A stretch of 36,868 bases of DNA from Clostridia bacterium (GTDB lineage Bacteria > Bacillota > Clostridia > Oscillospirales > CAG-272): assembly GCA_017472285.1 (NCBI GenBank), contig JAFUQQ010000025.1, positions 1 to 36,868 on the forward strand, read 5' to 3'. This document shows positions 16,558 through 25,001 of the stretch, piece by piece. Each line of letters begins with the position of its first letter. Position 1 is the stretch's first letter. The position numbers and the translations under genes were made by a program. Below the pieces are notes generated by a model. The model searched no databases. It saw only the letters and a list, made by a program, of their open reading frames with translations, and was not told where the DNA came from.

Positions 16558-17460
16558 ATGACCAAAAATCTTTTTGCGGCACTGATCGGCAGACCGAACG
16601 TGGGCAAATCCACCCTTCTCAATCAGCTTCTCGGTGAACACATTTCGATCGTTTCCCCGAAACCGCAGACAACAAGAACAAAAATCACCGGTATCCTGAC
16701 CAAAGAAGAAACACAATACGTTTTTCTGGATACGCCCGGTGTGCATAAACCGAAAGACAAGCTCGGTTCTTATATGATGAAAGTGGCAGACGGTGCGGCA
16801 GCAGACGTTGACGTTGTACTTCTGCTTGTGGAAACCGGCGACCGTGTCGGTGCTGTGGAAACAGAACTTCTCCGCCGTTTTGAAGGTGCACATATTCCCA
16901 CAATTCTTATCATCAATAAGACCGATATCTCCAATGCAAGACAGATCGGTGATACCATCGCACGTTTCTCCGAAAATCATACGTTTGATGCCGTGATTCC
17001 GATCTCTGCAAAGAATGGCGAAAACGTACAGATCATTCTGGAAGAACTTGATAAATTCGCAATGGAAGGTCCTTGGTTCTTCCCTGATGATATCATTACA
17101 GACCAGCCCGAACGCGCGATCGCTTCCGAAATCATCCGCGAAAAACTCCTCAATGCTCTCGGTGATGAGATCCCTCACGGTACTGCCGTTATCATTGAAA
17201 GCTTCAAAGAAAAGAAAGACAAAGATAAAAACGAAATGATCGCCATTCGTGCGGAAATCTTCTGTGAACGTCCTTCTCATAAACCCATCATCATCGGTAA
17301 AAACGGTGAAATGCTCAAAAAGATCGGTTCCCGCGCAAGAGAAGATATGGAAAAATTCTTCGGCGTGAAAATTTTCCTCGATCTTTGGGTAAAAGTCAAA
17401 GAAAATTGGAGAGAAAGCGCGGCAACTGTTGCGAACTTCGGTTTTAAATCCGAAGAATAA
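16558..17460 (+). CDS. era: GTPase Era
   Basis: A 300-aa Ras-like GTPase with a C-terminal KH domain that binds the 3' end of 16S rRNA during 30S assembly. G1 is GRPNVGKS (11-18), G3 is DTPG (58-61), G4 is NKTD (120-123), G5 is SAK, and the KH motif is IIIGKNGEMLKKIGS. All are intact. AAAGGAA lies upstream. The neighbours recO and ybeY match the conserved Firmicutes order, but the 427-bp gap before it is long and filled with structured repeats. Confidence 0.97.
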   Translation: MTKNLFAALIGRPNVGKSTLLNQLLGEHISIVSPKPQTTRTKITGILTKEETQYVFLDTPGVHKPKDKLGSYMMKVADGAAADVDVVLLLVETGDRVGAVETELLRRFEGAHIPTILIINKTDISNARQIGDTIARFSENHTFDAVIPISAKNGENVQIILEELDKFAMEGPWFFPDDIITDQPERAIASEIIREKLLNALGDEIPHGTAVIIESFKEKKDKDKNEMIAIRAEIFCERPSHKPIIIGKNGEMLKKIGSRAREDMEKFFGVKIFLDLWVKVKENWRESAATVANFGFKSEE

Positions 17461-17512
17461 CGCGGGCATATAATATAAAAAATCTCATTACCAAAAGAAA
17501 GGACTTCATTTT

Positions 17513-18331
17513 ATGACGGAAACGCTGAAAGGCATCATATTGCGTGAAACGCCCATCGGCGATTACGATAAAATGATGACTGTGCTGACGGCGGAATACG
17601 GAAAACTTTCCGTATTTGCCAAAGGCGCGAAACGCTTGAAAAGTCCGCTCTTTACGGCAACACAGCTTTTTTCCTATTCGGAAATGACGCTTCACAAAAC
17701 AGGCTCAACTTATTATATAAGGACGGGCGATCTGATCGAAAGCTTTTATCATATGCGCGATACGCTCGAGGGCGCGGCACTTGCGGGATATATCGCAGAC
17801 GTAGCGTCTGATATTGCGATCGAAGATCAGTCCGCAACGGAGCTTATGCGCCTTGTACTCAATTCCTTTCACCTGATTGCGACGGGGAAAAAACAACTTC
17901 CTCAGATCAAGGCGGTTTTTGAATTGCGCGCGGTATCGATCGCGGGATTTATGCCGAATCTCGTCGCTTGCGCGGGATGCGGAAATTCCGATCTTACAAC
18001 GTATTATTTTGATATTACAAGCGGTGTTTTTCGTTGTGAAGAATGTTTCCGTACAGATTCCCTGCTACTTGAGAAGCTCGCTTCCAGACAAAGCGAACCT
18101 GACGGTATTTATCAATCAGGACAAGTAATTTCCATCGTATCTCCATCCGTTTTTGCCGCAATGCGCCACGCGATCTATTCCCGTGCGGAACGTATCTTCT
18201 CTTTTGAGTTAAAAGACAATGAAACACTTTCCGATTTCGCGGCCGTTGCGGAAAAATATATCCTTTGCCATATGGACCGCAGTTATACTACGCTGGAATT
18301 TTATAATACGATAAAACCCAAACTTGTCTGA
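17513..18331 (+). CDS. recO: DNA repair protein RecO
   Basis: 272 aa with an N-terminal OB fold (LKGIILRETPIGDYDKMMTVLT) and a helical C-terminal part. A CAGCG ... CEEC zinc cluster near residues 150-182 is typical of Firmicutes RecO. It loads RecA with RecF/RecR in gap repair. AAAGGAC precedes the ATG at normal spacing. It lies 52 bp after era, probably in the same transcript. Confidence 0.93.
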   Translation: MTETLKGIILRETPIGDYDKMMTVLTAEYGKLSVFAKGAKRLKSPLFTATQLFSYSEMTLHKTGSTYYIRTGDLIESFYHMRDTLEGAALAGYIADVASDIAIEDQSATELMRLVLNSFHLIATGKKQLPQIKAVFELRAVSIAGFMPNLVACAGCGNSDLTTYYFDITSGVFRCEECFRTDSLLLEKLASRQSEPDGIYQSGQVISIVSPSVFAAMRHAIYSRAERIFSFELKDNETLSDFAAVAEKYILCHMDRSYTTLEFYNTIKPKLV

Positions 18332-18356
18332 ACATCAATGAAAAGAGGTTAAAATC

Positions 18357-18986
18357 ATGTTTCCGAGAGAATTTGCAGAATGGTCGGATTTCTGGTGGGA
18401 AAAAGCAGGCAATTTTTCTTGCCGCCGTGTGCTTCTAATCGGAGATTCCATTACAAGAAGTTATCGCAATCGTGTACAGGAATACTATAAACCTCGTAAA
18501 ATCGCCATTGATAAGCTCTGCGGTTCGCGTTGCGCGGGCGACCCAATCCTGACGGCAGAACTTGATCTTGCAACAGGAACGCTGAACGGCTATACTTATG
18601 ATATCATCCATTTCAATAACGGCTTGCACGGCGGTTGCAATGATACCGATATTCCTCTTGATATTTATCAGCAAGGTATCCGCGATATCATTGCTATGCT
18701 TCAACGCAACCAATCGCAAGCTAAAATCGTCATCGCAACAAGCACCTATATGTCCCCAAAAGGTGACGATTCCTTTGTCATCGATGAAAAATTAAATGCT
18801 TTCATTCTGGAACGCAATGCTTTTTTGCGTGAATTTGCCAAAGAAAATGGCTTTATCCTCAATGATCTCTATGCATTGACCGCGGGAAATCCCGATTTCC
18901 GTCAATCCGATGGTATCCATTTTGAAGCGGATTCCGCCGATAAACTCGCCGATCACATCACAGAACTAATTGAAAAATTGCTTTGA
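18357..18986 (+). CDS. Single-domain SGNH/GDSL hydrolase
   Basis: 209 aa with the nucleophile block LLIGDSITRSY, the Asn block HFNNGLHG, and the Asp-x-x-His pair in SDGIHFEADS near the C-terminus. This is a complete SGNH catalytic set. There is no signal peptide, so it is probably a cytoplasmic esterase or deacetylase. It is a different subtype from the two-domain SGNH protein at 15069-16130. It follows recO by 25 bp and ends at a clear terminator, so it is the last gene of the yqfC-recO run. Confidence 0.82.
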   Translation: MFPREFAEWSDFWWEKAGNFSCRRVLLIGDSITRSYRNRVQEYYKPRKIAIDKLCGSRCAGDPILTAELDLATGTLNGYTYDIIHFNNGLHGGCNDTDIPLDIYQQGIRDIIAMLQRNQSQAKIVIATSTYMSPKGDDSFVIDEKLNAFILERNAFLREFAKENGFILNDLYALTAGNPDFRQSDGIHFEADSADKLADHITELIEKLL

Positions 18987-18990
18987 AATG

Positions 18991-19021
18991 AAAAGACTCT
19001 CCAAAACGGAGAGTCTTTTTT
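18991..19021 (+). terminator. Rho-independent terminator after the recO-SGNH run
   Basis: AGACTCTCC, loop AAAAC, GGAGAGTCT then T5, located 8 bases after the SGNH stop codon. Confidence 0.92.
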
Positions 19022-19057
19022 CGCCAAAATAAAATCAGAGTGCCAAAAGAAAGTTTT

Positions 19058-19150
19058 TGGGGGGATTTTCAAGGGGGACTTTTTCCAAAAAGTCCATCTT
19101 GAATGGGGTTCGGGGCAAAGTCCCGATGGGGTTTGGGGCAAAGCCCCAAC
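19058..19150. repeat. G-rich dispersed hairpin repeat at the end of the DUF4340 gene
   Basis: Three consecutive inverted pairs are visible: CAAGGGGGACTTTTT / AAAAAGTCCATCTTG, GGGGCAAAGTCCC, and TGGGGCAAAGCCCCA. This layout is typical of clostridial intergenic repeats. It ends about 4 bases before the stop codon of the minus-strand gene at 19153-21354. It could act as a bidirectional 3'-end structure between converging transcripts. Confidence 0.65.
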
Positions 19151-19152
19151 CA

Positions 19153-21354
19153 TCAGTTCACACCCATCTTGTCGATCGCTTCACCGTCAAGGAGTTTTTG
19201 CGTGTCGGAGAAGAGCTTGTCGATCGTTGCGGTACGGATGTAAACACCGATTTCCGCACGGTCGGTATTTTCGGAGATGAGTTCTTTTTCGCCATCAGAG
19301 CCAAGACGGTAAGTTTTGGTCGTGGTGGATGGAATGAGATACATATAGGTCGGATTGAGCTGACGCACATCTTTGCCTGCCGCGTCTACATATTCATCAT
19401 AGAGATCATAGAACTCAAAGGAATACGTGGTTTCGGTATATTCACCGTATGCGGTCTTGGGAAGAAAGGTCGTGACTTTCACCGTGCCGTCCCCCGCATC
19501 ATCAAAGCCGGAAGGCTTCATATTTGCATCAAAGGGATCTTCTGCTTTGAGGAAGAAACGTCCGGATTCGATATCGTAATATGCTCTGTCATAAGTGATC
19601 TCTTTGACTGTGCCATCGGAGAGTGTCGTCGGAACGACAACGGTATGACAAAGAATATTACCGCCTTCATCACGGAGAGAATCTGTGACTTTCTGTCCTT
19701 TGGAATCGTACTTATAATAGCTGATCGGATGGTCTTTGGGCGATGTCGTAACGGCAAGGGTTGCAACCACGTCTTCACCGACAGATGTCATAGATTCATC
19801 CACTTCCGCATAGAGCGCAAGGGATCTTGTAATCAGGACATAATAGAAATCGCGGAAAATTTCAAAATCACCGTAATATTCAATACCGGAGCTGATCGTT
19901 CTGTATTTTGTTTCGTAAACGAGAGGAATCATACCACCATCAGCTGTTTCTTTGTATACGATTTCATCATCCGAGCCGGAACGCATGACATCGACACGGC
20001 GATCTCTTTCTTTACCGGAGATCACGAAACGGTGGTCAAGACCTTCACGTTCGTTATAGATATCAATGGATTCCGCACTTGTGAAATATTCAAAGAAAAG
20101 ATAAGGGTTCGTATATTTTGCAATGCTCCAATCCACGAAATCATAGGTGGAAGCAAGCACTTTACCAATGATCTCATAACGGGGAGAATAGACGTAATAA
20201 TAATCGATACCGTCAATATCCGTGAATCTTTCGCTGAAATACAGGAGGATCGCCTGACTTGCATAATTTTCCGTATCGGTCGGCATACAGTTATAAACAA
20301 CGATCGCATAGTTACTGTCCGTATCGTTTTCAAGACGTTCCATATCGAGATCGAGACCGTATTTTTCATAGACTTCGGGAGTATGGATCTTTTCACCGTA
20401 AGCAACGATGGCGGTTGCCTGCACGTATGCAAGAGGTGTCAGAACGGATTCCGTATACATATCTTCATTGATAACGTAAGATTTCGGATATACCATCTTA
20501 TAGACTTGCGCGGATGCCGCAATGCCCTGATCTTCCACAATGCCTACGCGGATCACAACATCGCGGTTGCCGTCTTGGTCATTTCTCAAAACAGCAAAAT
20601 CTGTTGCGCTGTAAATATTATTACCGTAATAAGGCGCAAGATCGAGGGCAACGAGAGTTTCGCTTCCTTTGAGAACGGTATCCGCAAGACCTGTCTGCAA
20701 AGCGTAAATGATATCGTATTCCGCGGTATTGCCGTTTTCATCGGTCACGGTATTTTTTCTGCCTTCCAGACGGACATAATAACCCGAAGTGGTCACAAGG
20801 GGATTACCGACGTAAATCTTATAAGAAGTACCGTCGATCAGGGATACTTCAAACCATGCGGGAGCGGATGCCGCATCCAAACCGTAATTGGCAAGATCGG
20901 CTTCCGTTGCCGTCACAGTCACACGTTCCTGACCTGCGGGAGAATTGGTGACAAGCACACGCACGTCACCGAGCAAGGCAGAGAGGGCTTCCTGAGAAAG
21001 CGAGATATATTCGCTGCCTTCGATTACGAAATTGACATCGCCGTTTTCTGCCGTATATGCATTGAGCTTATAATGTTCCACATCATTTTTGATCTCAACG
21101 GACTTGATCTCCGAACGTTCACGCTGGGGAAGGATATAGATGGAATTATACTGATATACTTCACCGTCAAAAAGCTCAGGAATATATTCTTCATCCGCTT
21201 TCAGCATCGGCGCAACAACGGCAAAATATACGATGATACTAACGATCGCAATTGCCGCAAAAATAATGGAAATTCTTGCTGTTTTCTGGAGCGATGTCTT
21301 TTCGACATCGCTCTTTGTGAATAAATCTTTGATCTTTTTCAGGAAATTTCTCAT
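19153..21354 (-). CDS. DUF4340 domain-containing membrane-anchored protein
   Basis: 733 aa with an N-terminal cytoplasmic stretch of about 26 residues, one membrane helix (about 27-50, ISIIFAAIAIVSIIVYFAVVAP), and a long extracytoplasmic region. The region near ANYGLDAASAPAWFEVSLIDGTSYKIYVGNP is the DUF4340 signature. It is always found with Gld-like ABC export genes. The start ATG at 21354 overlaps the GldG-family stop (ATGA), with GGAG upstream; the longer frame is not supported. Its function is unknown; a periplasm-facing accessory of the transporter is the natural guess. Confidence 0.85.
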   Translation of the reverse strand: MRNFLKKIKDLFTKSDVEKTSLQKTARISIIFAAIAIVSIIVYFAVVAPMLKADEEYIPELFDGEVYQYNSIYILPQRERSEIKSVEIKNDVEHYKLNAYTAENGDVNFVIEGSEYISLSQEALSALLGDVRVLVTNSPAGQERVTVTATEADLANYGLDAASAPAWFEVSLIDGTSYKIYVGNPLVTTSGYYVRLEGRKNTVTDENGNTAEYDIIYALQTGLADTVLKGSETLVALDLAPYYGNNIYSATDFAVLRNDQDGNRDVVIRVGIVEDQGIAASAQVYKMVYPKSYVINEDMYTESVLTPLAYVQATAIVAYGEKIHTPEVYEKYGLDLDMERLENDTDSNYAIVVYNCMPTDTENYASQAILLYFSERFTDIDGIDYYYVYSPRYEIIGKVLASTYDFVDWSIAKYTNPYLFFEYFTSAESIDIYNEREGLDHRFVISGKERDRRVDVMRSGSDDEIVYKETADGGMIPLVYETKYRTISSGIEYYGDFEIFRDFYYVLITRSLALYAEVDESMTSVGEDVVATLAVTTSPKDHPISYYKYDSKGQKVTDSLRDEGGNILCHTVVVPTTLSDGTVKEITYDRAYYDIESGRFFLKAEDPFDANMKPSGFDDAGDGTVKVTTFLPKTAYGEYTETTYSFEFYDLYDEYVDAAGKDVRQLNPTYMYLIPSTTTKTYRLGSDGEKELISENTDRAEIGVYIRTATIDKLFSDTQKLLDGEAIDKMGVN

Positions 21355-22919
21355 GAATGACGTCTCCTTACGTAAACAATAACACCGCATACGGCGATCA
21401 GCGCAGGAATCACTGCAACGCAAAGGATCGTCCATGTGTTAGCCGCCGCTGTGGAAACATCGGTCAGAGCATTATCGTCAAACTCTTTATAACTGATATT
21501 ATCGTAAGAAATGGTGTTATCCCACATCAGACGAAGAAGTTCCAGCATGATATTGCGGTTTGCGCAGGAGCTTTCGTATTCGGCAGAGAAGAAGTCTGCG
21601 GAGCTGAGTGCAACGACGTAGCTGATCTCACCCGCATTGAGTTCCCAGATGATACGGGAAACGCCGAGAAGCGGAACAGAACCGTTGATGATCTCACCGC
21701 TTGCGGTTCTTGTCTGCGCGGTATTATGGGATTTGAGAAGTGCGAAGGTGGATTTGGATGCATTGACACCCGAAACAACTTCACCCGCATCGTAAATGAT
21801 AACCTCCTTCGGTGTTGTGAAGATCGTCGTGGGAAGGTTGGTGCTCTTTTTACCGAACAGTTTGCCAAGGATCTGACCGCTCATAGGCTGTTCGGAAAGG
21901 CTGGGATTATAGGTCTGTGTATAATCCGCAATCAATTTGGATGCGCCGGAAGAAGAAACGGAATGCTGATTATCCGTAACGGAACCGCCAAAGCCAAGAC
22001 CATATTCGGAAAGCAAGCCTTCGAGGGCGGGGAGCTTCGGAACGGAAGCATCTTCGATCACGACCATATTGCCGTAATGGGTACCCAAAAACTCACGGAT
22101 CTTCTTCACTTCGGAAAGCTCCGTTGTGGAAACAAGGTCAAATTTCGGGCAGTTGATAACAAGGATATCATCCCCGCTGGTTTCTGTAAAATCTTCATTC
22201 GCAAGATTGATTTCACGAACTTCAAAACCGCCGAGTTCAAGCACTTCCTGAAGATCGACAGCTTCCGCAAGTGTCGGTTCGCTGTGTCCCTGAAGATAAT
22301 ATGCAATGGGTTTTTCCGCTTTACCTGTCAGGAGTGCGACAGCGGAAAGAATTTTTGTTTCCGCATTATAACCGATATAGGTATTCGTATCGGAGTCCAT
22401 CATAAAGAAGGAACGCGCGGTATATTTTTTTGCGGGTGTATGGAGCAGAGCTGTACCGTTTTCATCACAAAGCTCGAAAACAACGTCATCAAGCGCAAGT
22501 GTATCGAGCGCGGTCGTTTTATATCTTTCCGCAAGCTCGGGATGTACGGTTGTATTATAAGCAACGAGATTGATCTGATCGAAAGTATCAGTCAGTTCTT
22601 TGAACGTCTGATAAAGCATCATGGTCATTTCGCTGTAACCGCGGAAAACATCTTCTTCCGCAAGAAGAACGATATTGAGATAAACATCTTCGCCCGTTTC
22701 GGGATCGAGAAGCTTTTCAAGTTCTTCCGTAAAATCATCCGAAAGGGAATAGAAGCCCGATGCGGTCATATCCGTATATGGAGAAAAAGAAGTCGCAATG
22801 ATATTCAGAATGATCACAAGCGCAACGAAAACGACAGTCACGGTCACGGAAAGAGAGCCGTATTTCAGGTTTCTTTTATCGCTTATTTTCGCGGCTTTTT
22901 TTTGTTTTGTATTTGCCAT
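21351..22919 (-). CDS. GldG-family auxiliary protein of an ABC transporter
   Basis: 522 aa with an N-terminal membrane helix (about 24-45), a large outer domain of the ABC_transp_aux kind (YYLQGHSEPTLAEAVDLQEVLELGGFEV is the conserved region), and a C-terminal helix (about 497-517) ending in a positive tail. Related proteins (GldG) pair with GldF-type permeases. Bacteroidetes members are tied to gliding, but the Firmicutes copies have unknown cargo. GAAAGGAA lies upstream of the ATG. Confidence 0.87.
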   Translation of the reverse strand: MANTKQKKAAKISDKRNLKYGSLSVTVTVVFVALVIILNIIATSFSPYTDMTASGFYSLSDDFTEELEKLLDPETGEDVYLNIVLLAEEDVFRGYSEMTMMLYQTFKELTDTFDQINLVAYNTTVHPELAERYKTTALDTLALDDVVFELCDENGTALLHTPAKKYTARSFFMMDSDTNTYIGYNAETKILSAVALLTGKAEKPIAYYLQGHSEPTLAEAVDLQEVLELGGFEVREINLANEDFTETSGDDILVINCPKFDLVSTTELSEVKKIREFLGTHYGNMVVIEDASVPKLPALEGLLSEYGLGFGGSVTDNQHSVSSSGASKLIADYTQTYNPSLSEQPMSGQILGKLFGKKSTNLPTTIFTTPKEVIIYDAGEVVSGVNASKSTFALLKSHNTAQTRTASGEIINGSVPLLGVSRIIWELNAGEISYVVALSSADFFSAEYESSCANRNIMLELLRLMWDNTISYDNISYKEFDDNALTDVSTAAANTWTILCVAVIPALIAVCGVIVYVRRRHS

Positions 22920-22946
22920 TTTTCTGACGATTCCTTTCTTTTGGAG

Positions 22947-23663
22947 TTAAGATTTCGACCAACGGCGTCTTTCAAATACGCGAACCGTAAAGAAAAGGAA
23001 TACCGCCGAAAGAGAGATGAAATAGAGAAGGGAGTCATAACGGAGGATACCATTGGAGAAATAGGTATATCTGGTCGTGATGGAAAGACCGTTCAGGAAA
23101 TTACGGATCGCTTCGTTATTAATAAAACTATTGAGTGCGCTGACGAAAAGCAGGAAAATGATCGCGCCGATCGTACCGAAAGCGGAAATAAACTGATTTT
23201 CCGTCAGGGAAGAAATAAAAATACCGATGGAAATAAACGCACTGCCGACGAGGAATACACCGATAACACAACCGATATAAAGACCTGCATTCGGTTTGCC
23301 ATAGATCGCAAGGGGAATATAATAAAGAATAGAAGAAGACAGGAAAGCAGAGCCGAACATCGTAAGTGCCGCCAAATATTTACCCATAACAATATCAAAA
23401 AGGGTTACGGGTGCTGTCATGATGAGCTGATCGGTCTTCATTTTTCTTTCTTCACTGACGAGCTTCATCGTAAGCAACGGAATGATGACGATAAAAAGGA
23501 AAAGAAGAATCGAAAAATAAGAAGCATAATTTGCGCTTTCACCCGCCTGTACGGTATTCAGCATGAAAAGAAATCCGCTGACCGCATAGAAGATCGCGCA
23601 GAACATATATCCCACAGGGGAAGTAAAATAGGCGCGCATTTCGCGCTTGAAAATAGCGAGCAT
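22947..23663 (-). CDS. ABC-2 type permease (GldF-like)
   Basis: 238 aa with six hydrophobic segments. The opening AIFKREMRAYFTSPVGYMF is the typical start of ABC-2/GldF permeases. It has a perfect AAGGAGGA site and sits 15 bp downstream of the ATPase gene, so it is the membrane half of the same exporter. Confidence 0.9.
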   Translation of the reverse strand: MLAIFKREMRAYFTSPVGYMFCAIFYAVSGFLFMLNTVQAGESANYASYFSILLFLFIVIIPLLTMKLVSEERKMKTDQLIMTAPVTLFDIVMGKYLAALTMFGSAFLSSSILYYIPLAIYGKPNAGLYIGCVIGVFLVGSAFISIGIFISSLTENQFISAFGTIGAIIFLLFVSALNSFINNEAIRNFLNGLSITTRYTYFSNGILRYDSLLYFISLSAVFLFFTVRVFERRRWSKS

Positions 23664-23678
23664 TGTTGATGTCCTCCT

Positions 23679-24638
23679 TTATTTTTTACCTACGGTTGCT
23701 TCCGCATCGGCTTCGTCAACGACGGAAATAAAGATATCTTCGAGATTTGCGCCCGTAAATTCAAGGGAAAGAATCGGCCAGGAATTTTTCGCGAGCATAT
23801 AGAAGATGGGTTTACGAAGATCGACATTATTTTTGCTTTCAACGATGAAAGTCGCGCTGCCGTCTTCATGTTCAACGGAAATATCCGCATAAATGACACC
23901 CGCGATCTTCTTGATGGAAGAAAGCACGGAAGAAGAAGGTCCTTCGATACGGATCGCAAGTCTGCGGTTGCCGCGGAGTGCGCCTTCGATATTTTCCGTA
24001 AGCTCATCCGCAACGATCTTACCTTCATTGATGATAAGAATTCTGTCACAAACAGCCTTTACCTCGGAAAGAATATGCGTGCTGAGAATGATGGTACGTT
24101 CCTTACCGAGTTCACGGATGAGATTTCTGATATCAATGATCTGTTTAGGGTCAAGACCGTTTGTCGGTTCGTCAAAAATAATCACTTCGGGATTGCCGAT
24201 GATCGCGCCCGCGATACCGACTCTCTGACGGTAACCTTTGGAAAGGTTCTTTATCATACGGTTCATCGTATCTTCAATTTTCACAACTTTACAAACCTCA
24301 AGGATATGTTCCTTACGGTTCAGCGTACATTTTTTGAGATCGTAAATAAAATTCAGATATTCTTTGACCGTCATTTCGAGATAGAGCGGCGGTGTTTCGG
24401 GCAAAAATCCCACTTTTTTCTTTACAGCGAGAGGATGTTCCAGAATATCAAGCCCATCAACCATCGCCTTGCCCGAAGTGGAAGAAAGATAACCCGTCAG
24501 AATATTCATTGTCGTGGATTTACCCGCGCCGTTCGGGCCGAGGAAACCGACGATCTCGCCTTTTTTCACTTCAAAGCTGATGTCGTTTACGGCGTAACGG
24601 TCGCCGTACTGTTTGGTCAGGTGTTCAACCTTTATCAT
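23679..24638 (-). CDS. ABC transporter ATP-binding protein
   Basis: 319 aa with Walker A GPNGAGKST, Q-loop GFLPETPPLY, signature LSKGYRQRVG, Walker B VIIFDEPTNGLDP and H-loop LSTH all present. It belongs to the ABC-2 exporter (CcmA/GldA-like) class. The start is the ATG opening MIKVEHLTKQYG at 24638, with AAAGGAATGG upstream; the longer frame is not used. It is first in the minus-strand order ATPase-permease-GldG-DUF4340 and follows a strong promoter at 24799-24827. The cargo is unknown. Confidence 0.92.
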   Translation of the reverse strand: MIKVEHLTKQYGDRYAVNDISFEVKKGEIVGFLGPNGAGKSTTMNILTGYLSSTSGKAMVDGLDILEHPLAVKKKVGFLPETPPLYLEMTVKEYLNFIYDLKKCTLNRKEHILEVCKVVKIEDTMNRMIKNLSKGYRQRVGIAGAIIGNPEVIIFDEPTNGLDPKQIIDIRNLIRELGKERTIILSTHILSEVKAVCDRILIINEGKIVADELTENIEGALRGNRRLAIRIEGPSSSVLSSIKKIAGVIYADISVEHEDGSATFIVESKNNVDLRKPIFYMLAKNSWPILSLEFTGANLEDIFISVVDEADAEATVGKK

Positions 24639-24798
24639 GTTGTTAGACCATTCCTTTCTTATGATAATATTGACTTTTGTACCGATTTCGGCTTCATTAT
24701 GCAAACAGGATATCAAAAATATGTAAACAAAACTTAAAAGATCGGCTGTTTGCGGCAAAAAATGCCGTTCTCAAAGAACAAAAAAGAGATACTTAATC

Positions 24799-24827
24799 AG
24801 TATACTCTATTTTCCTATAAAAATCAA
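24799..24827 (-). promoter_or_regulatory. Sigma-A-type promoter of the ABC exporter operon
   Basis: On the minus strand TTGATT is followed after exactly 17 bp by TATACT. The predicted start is near 24792, leaving a leader of about 150 nt before the ATPase gene. No clear operator is visible. Confidence 0.7.
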
Positions 24828-24897
24828 GTAAACTTTCATAAATATGCCCTATTTTTTTAATAAAACATTCCTTATTTTTGACAAAATTAAAGAATCA

Positions 24898-24936
24898 GGC
24901 AAGGGTTTTCCACAAAATATGTGGAAAACCCTTGCC
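24898..24936. other. Perfect 17-bp hairpin between the S-layer and ABC operons
   Basis: GGCAAGGGTTTTCCACA, loop AAATA, TGTGGAAAACCCTTGCC. TTTT follows on the plus strand, but both neighbouring operons run on the minus strand. It may stop antisense transcription or back up the S-layer terminator next to it. Confidence 0.7.
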
Positions 24937-24949
24937 TTTTCCGTATAGG

Positions 24950-24983
24950 AAAAAAGATGACTCCCGAAGGAGTCATCTTTTTT
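24950..24983 (-). terminator. Rho-independent terminator of the S-layer gene
   Basis: AAAAAAGATGACTCC, loop CGAA, GGAGTCATCTTTTTT. Bidirectional, and 18 bases past the S-layer stop codon on the minus strand. Confidence 0.92.
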
Positions 24984-25001
24984 ATCTGAGTTAGATAAAT
25001 C

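Noticed and set aside
16178..16561. A 127-codon frame between the SGNH gene and era
   Set aside because: It runs through hairpin repeats and the structured element, has no ribosome binding site and no recognisable domain.
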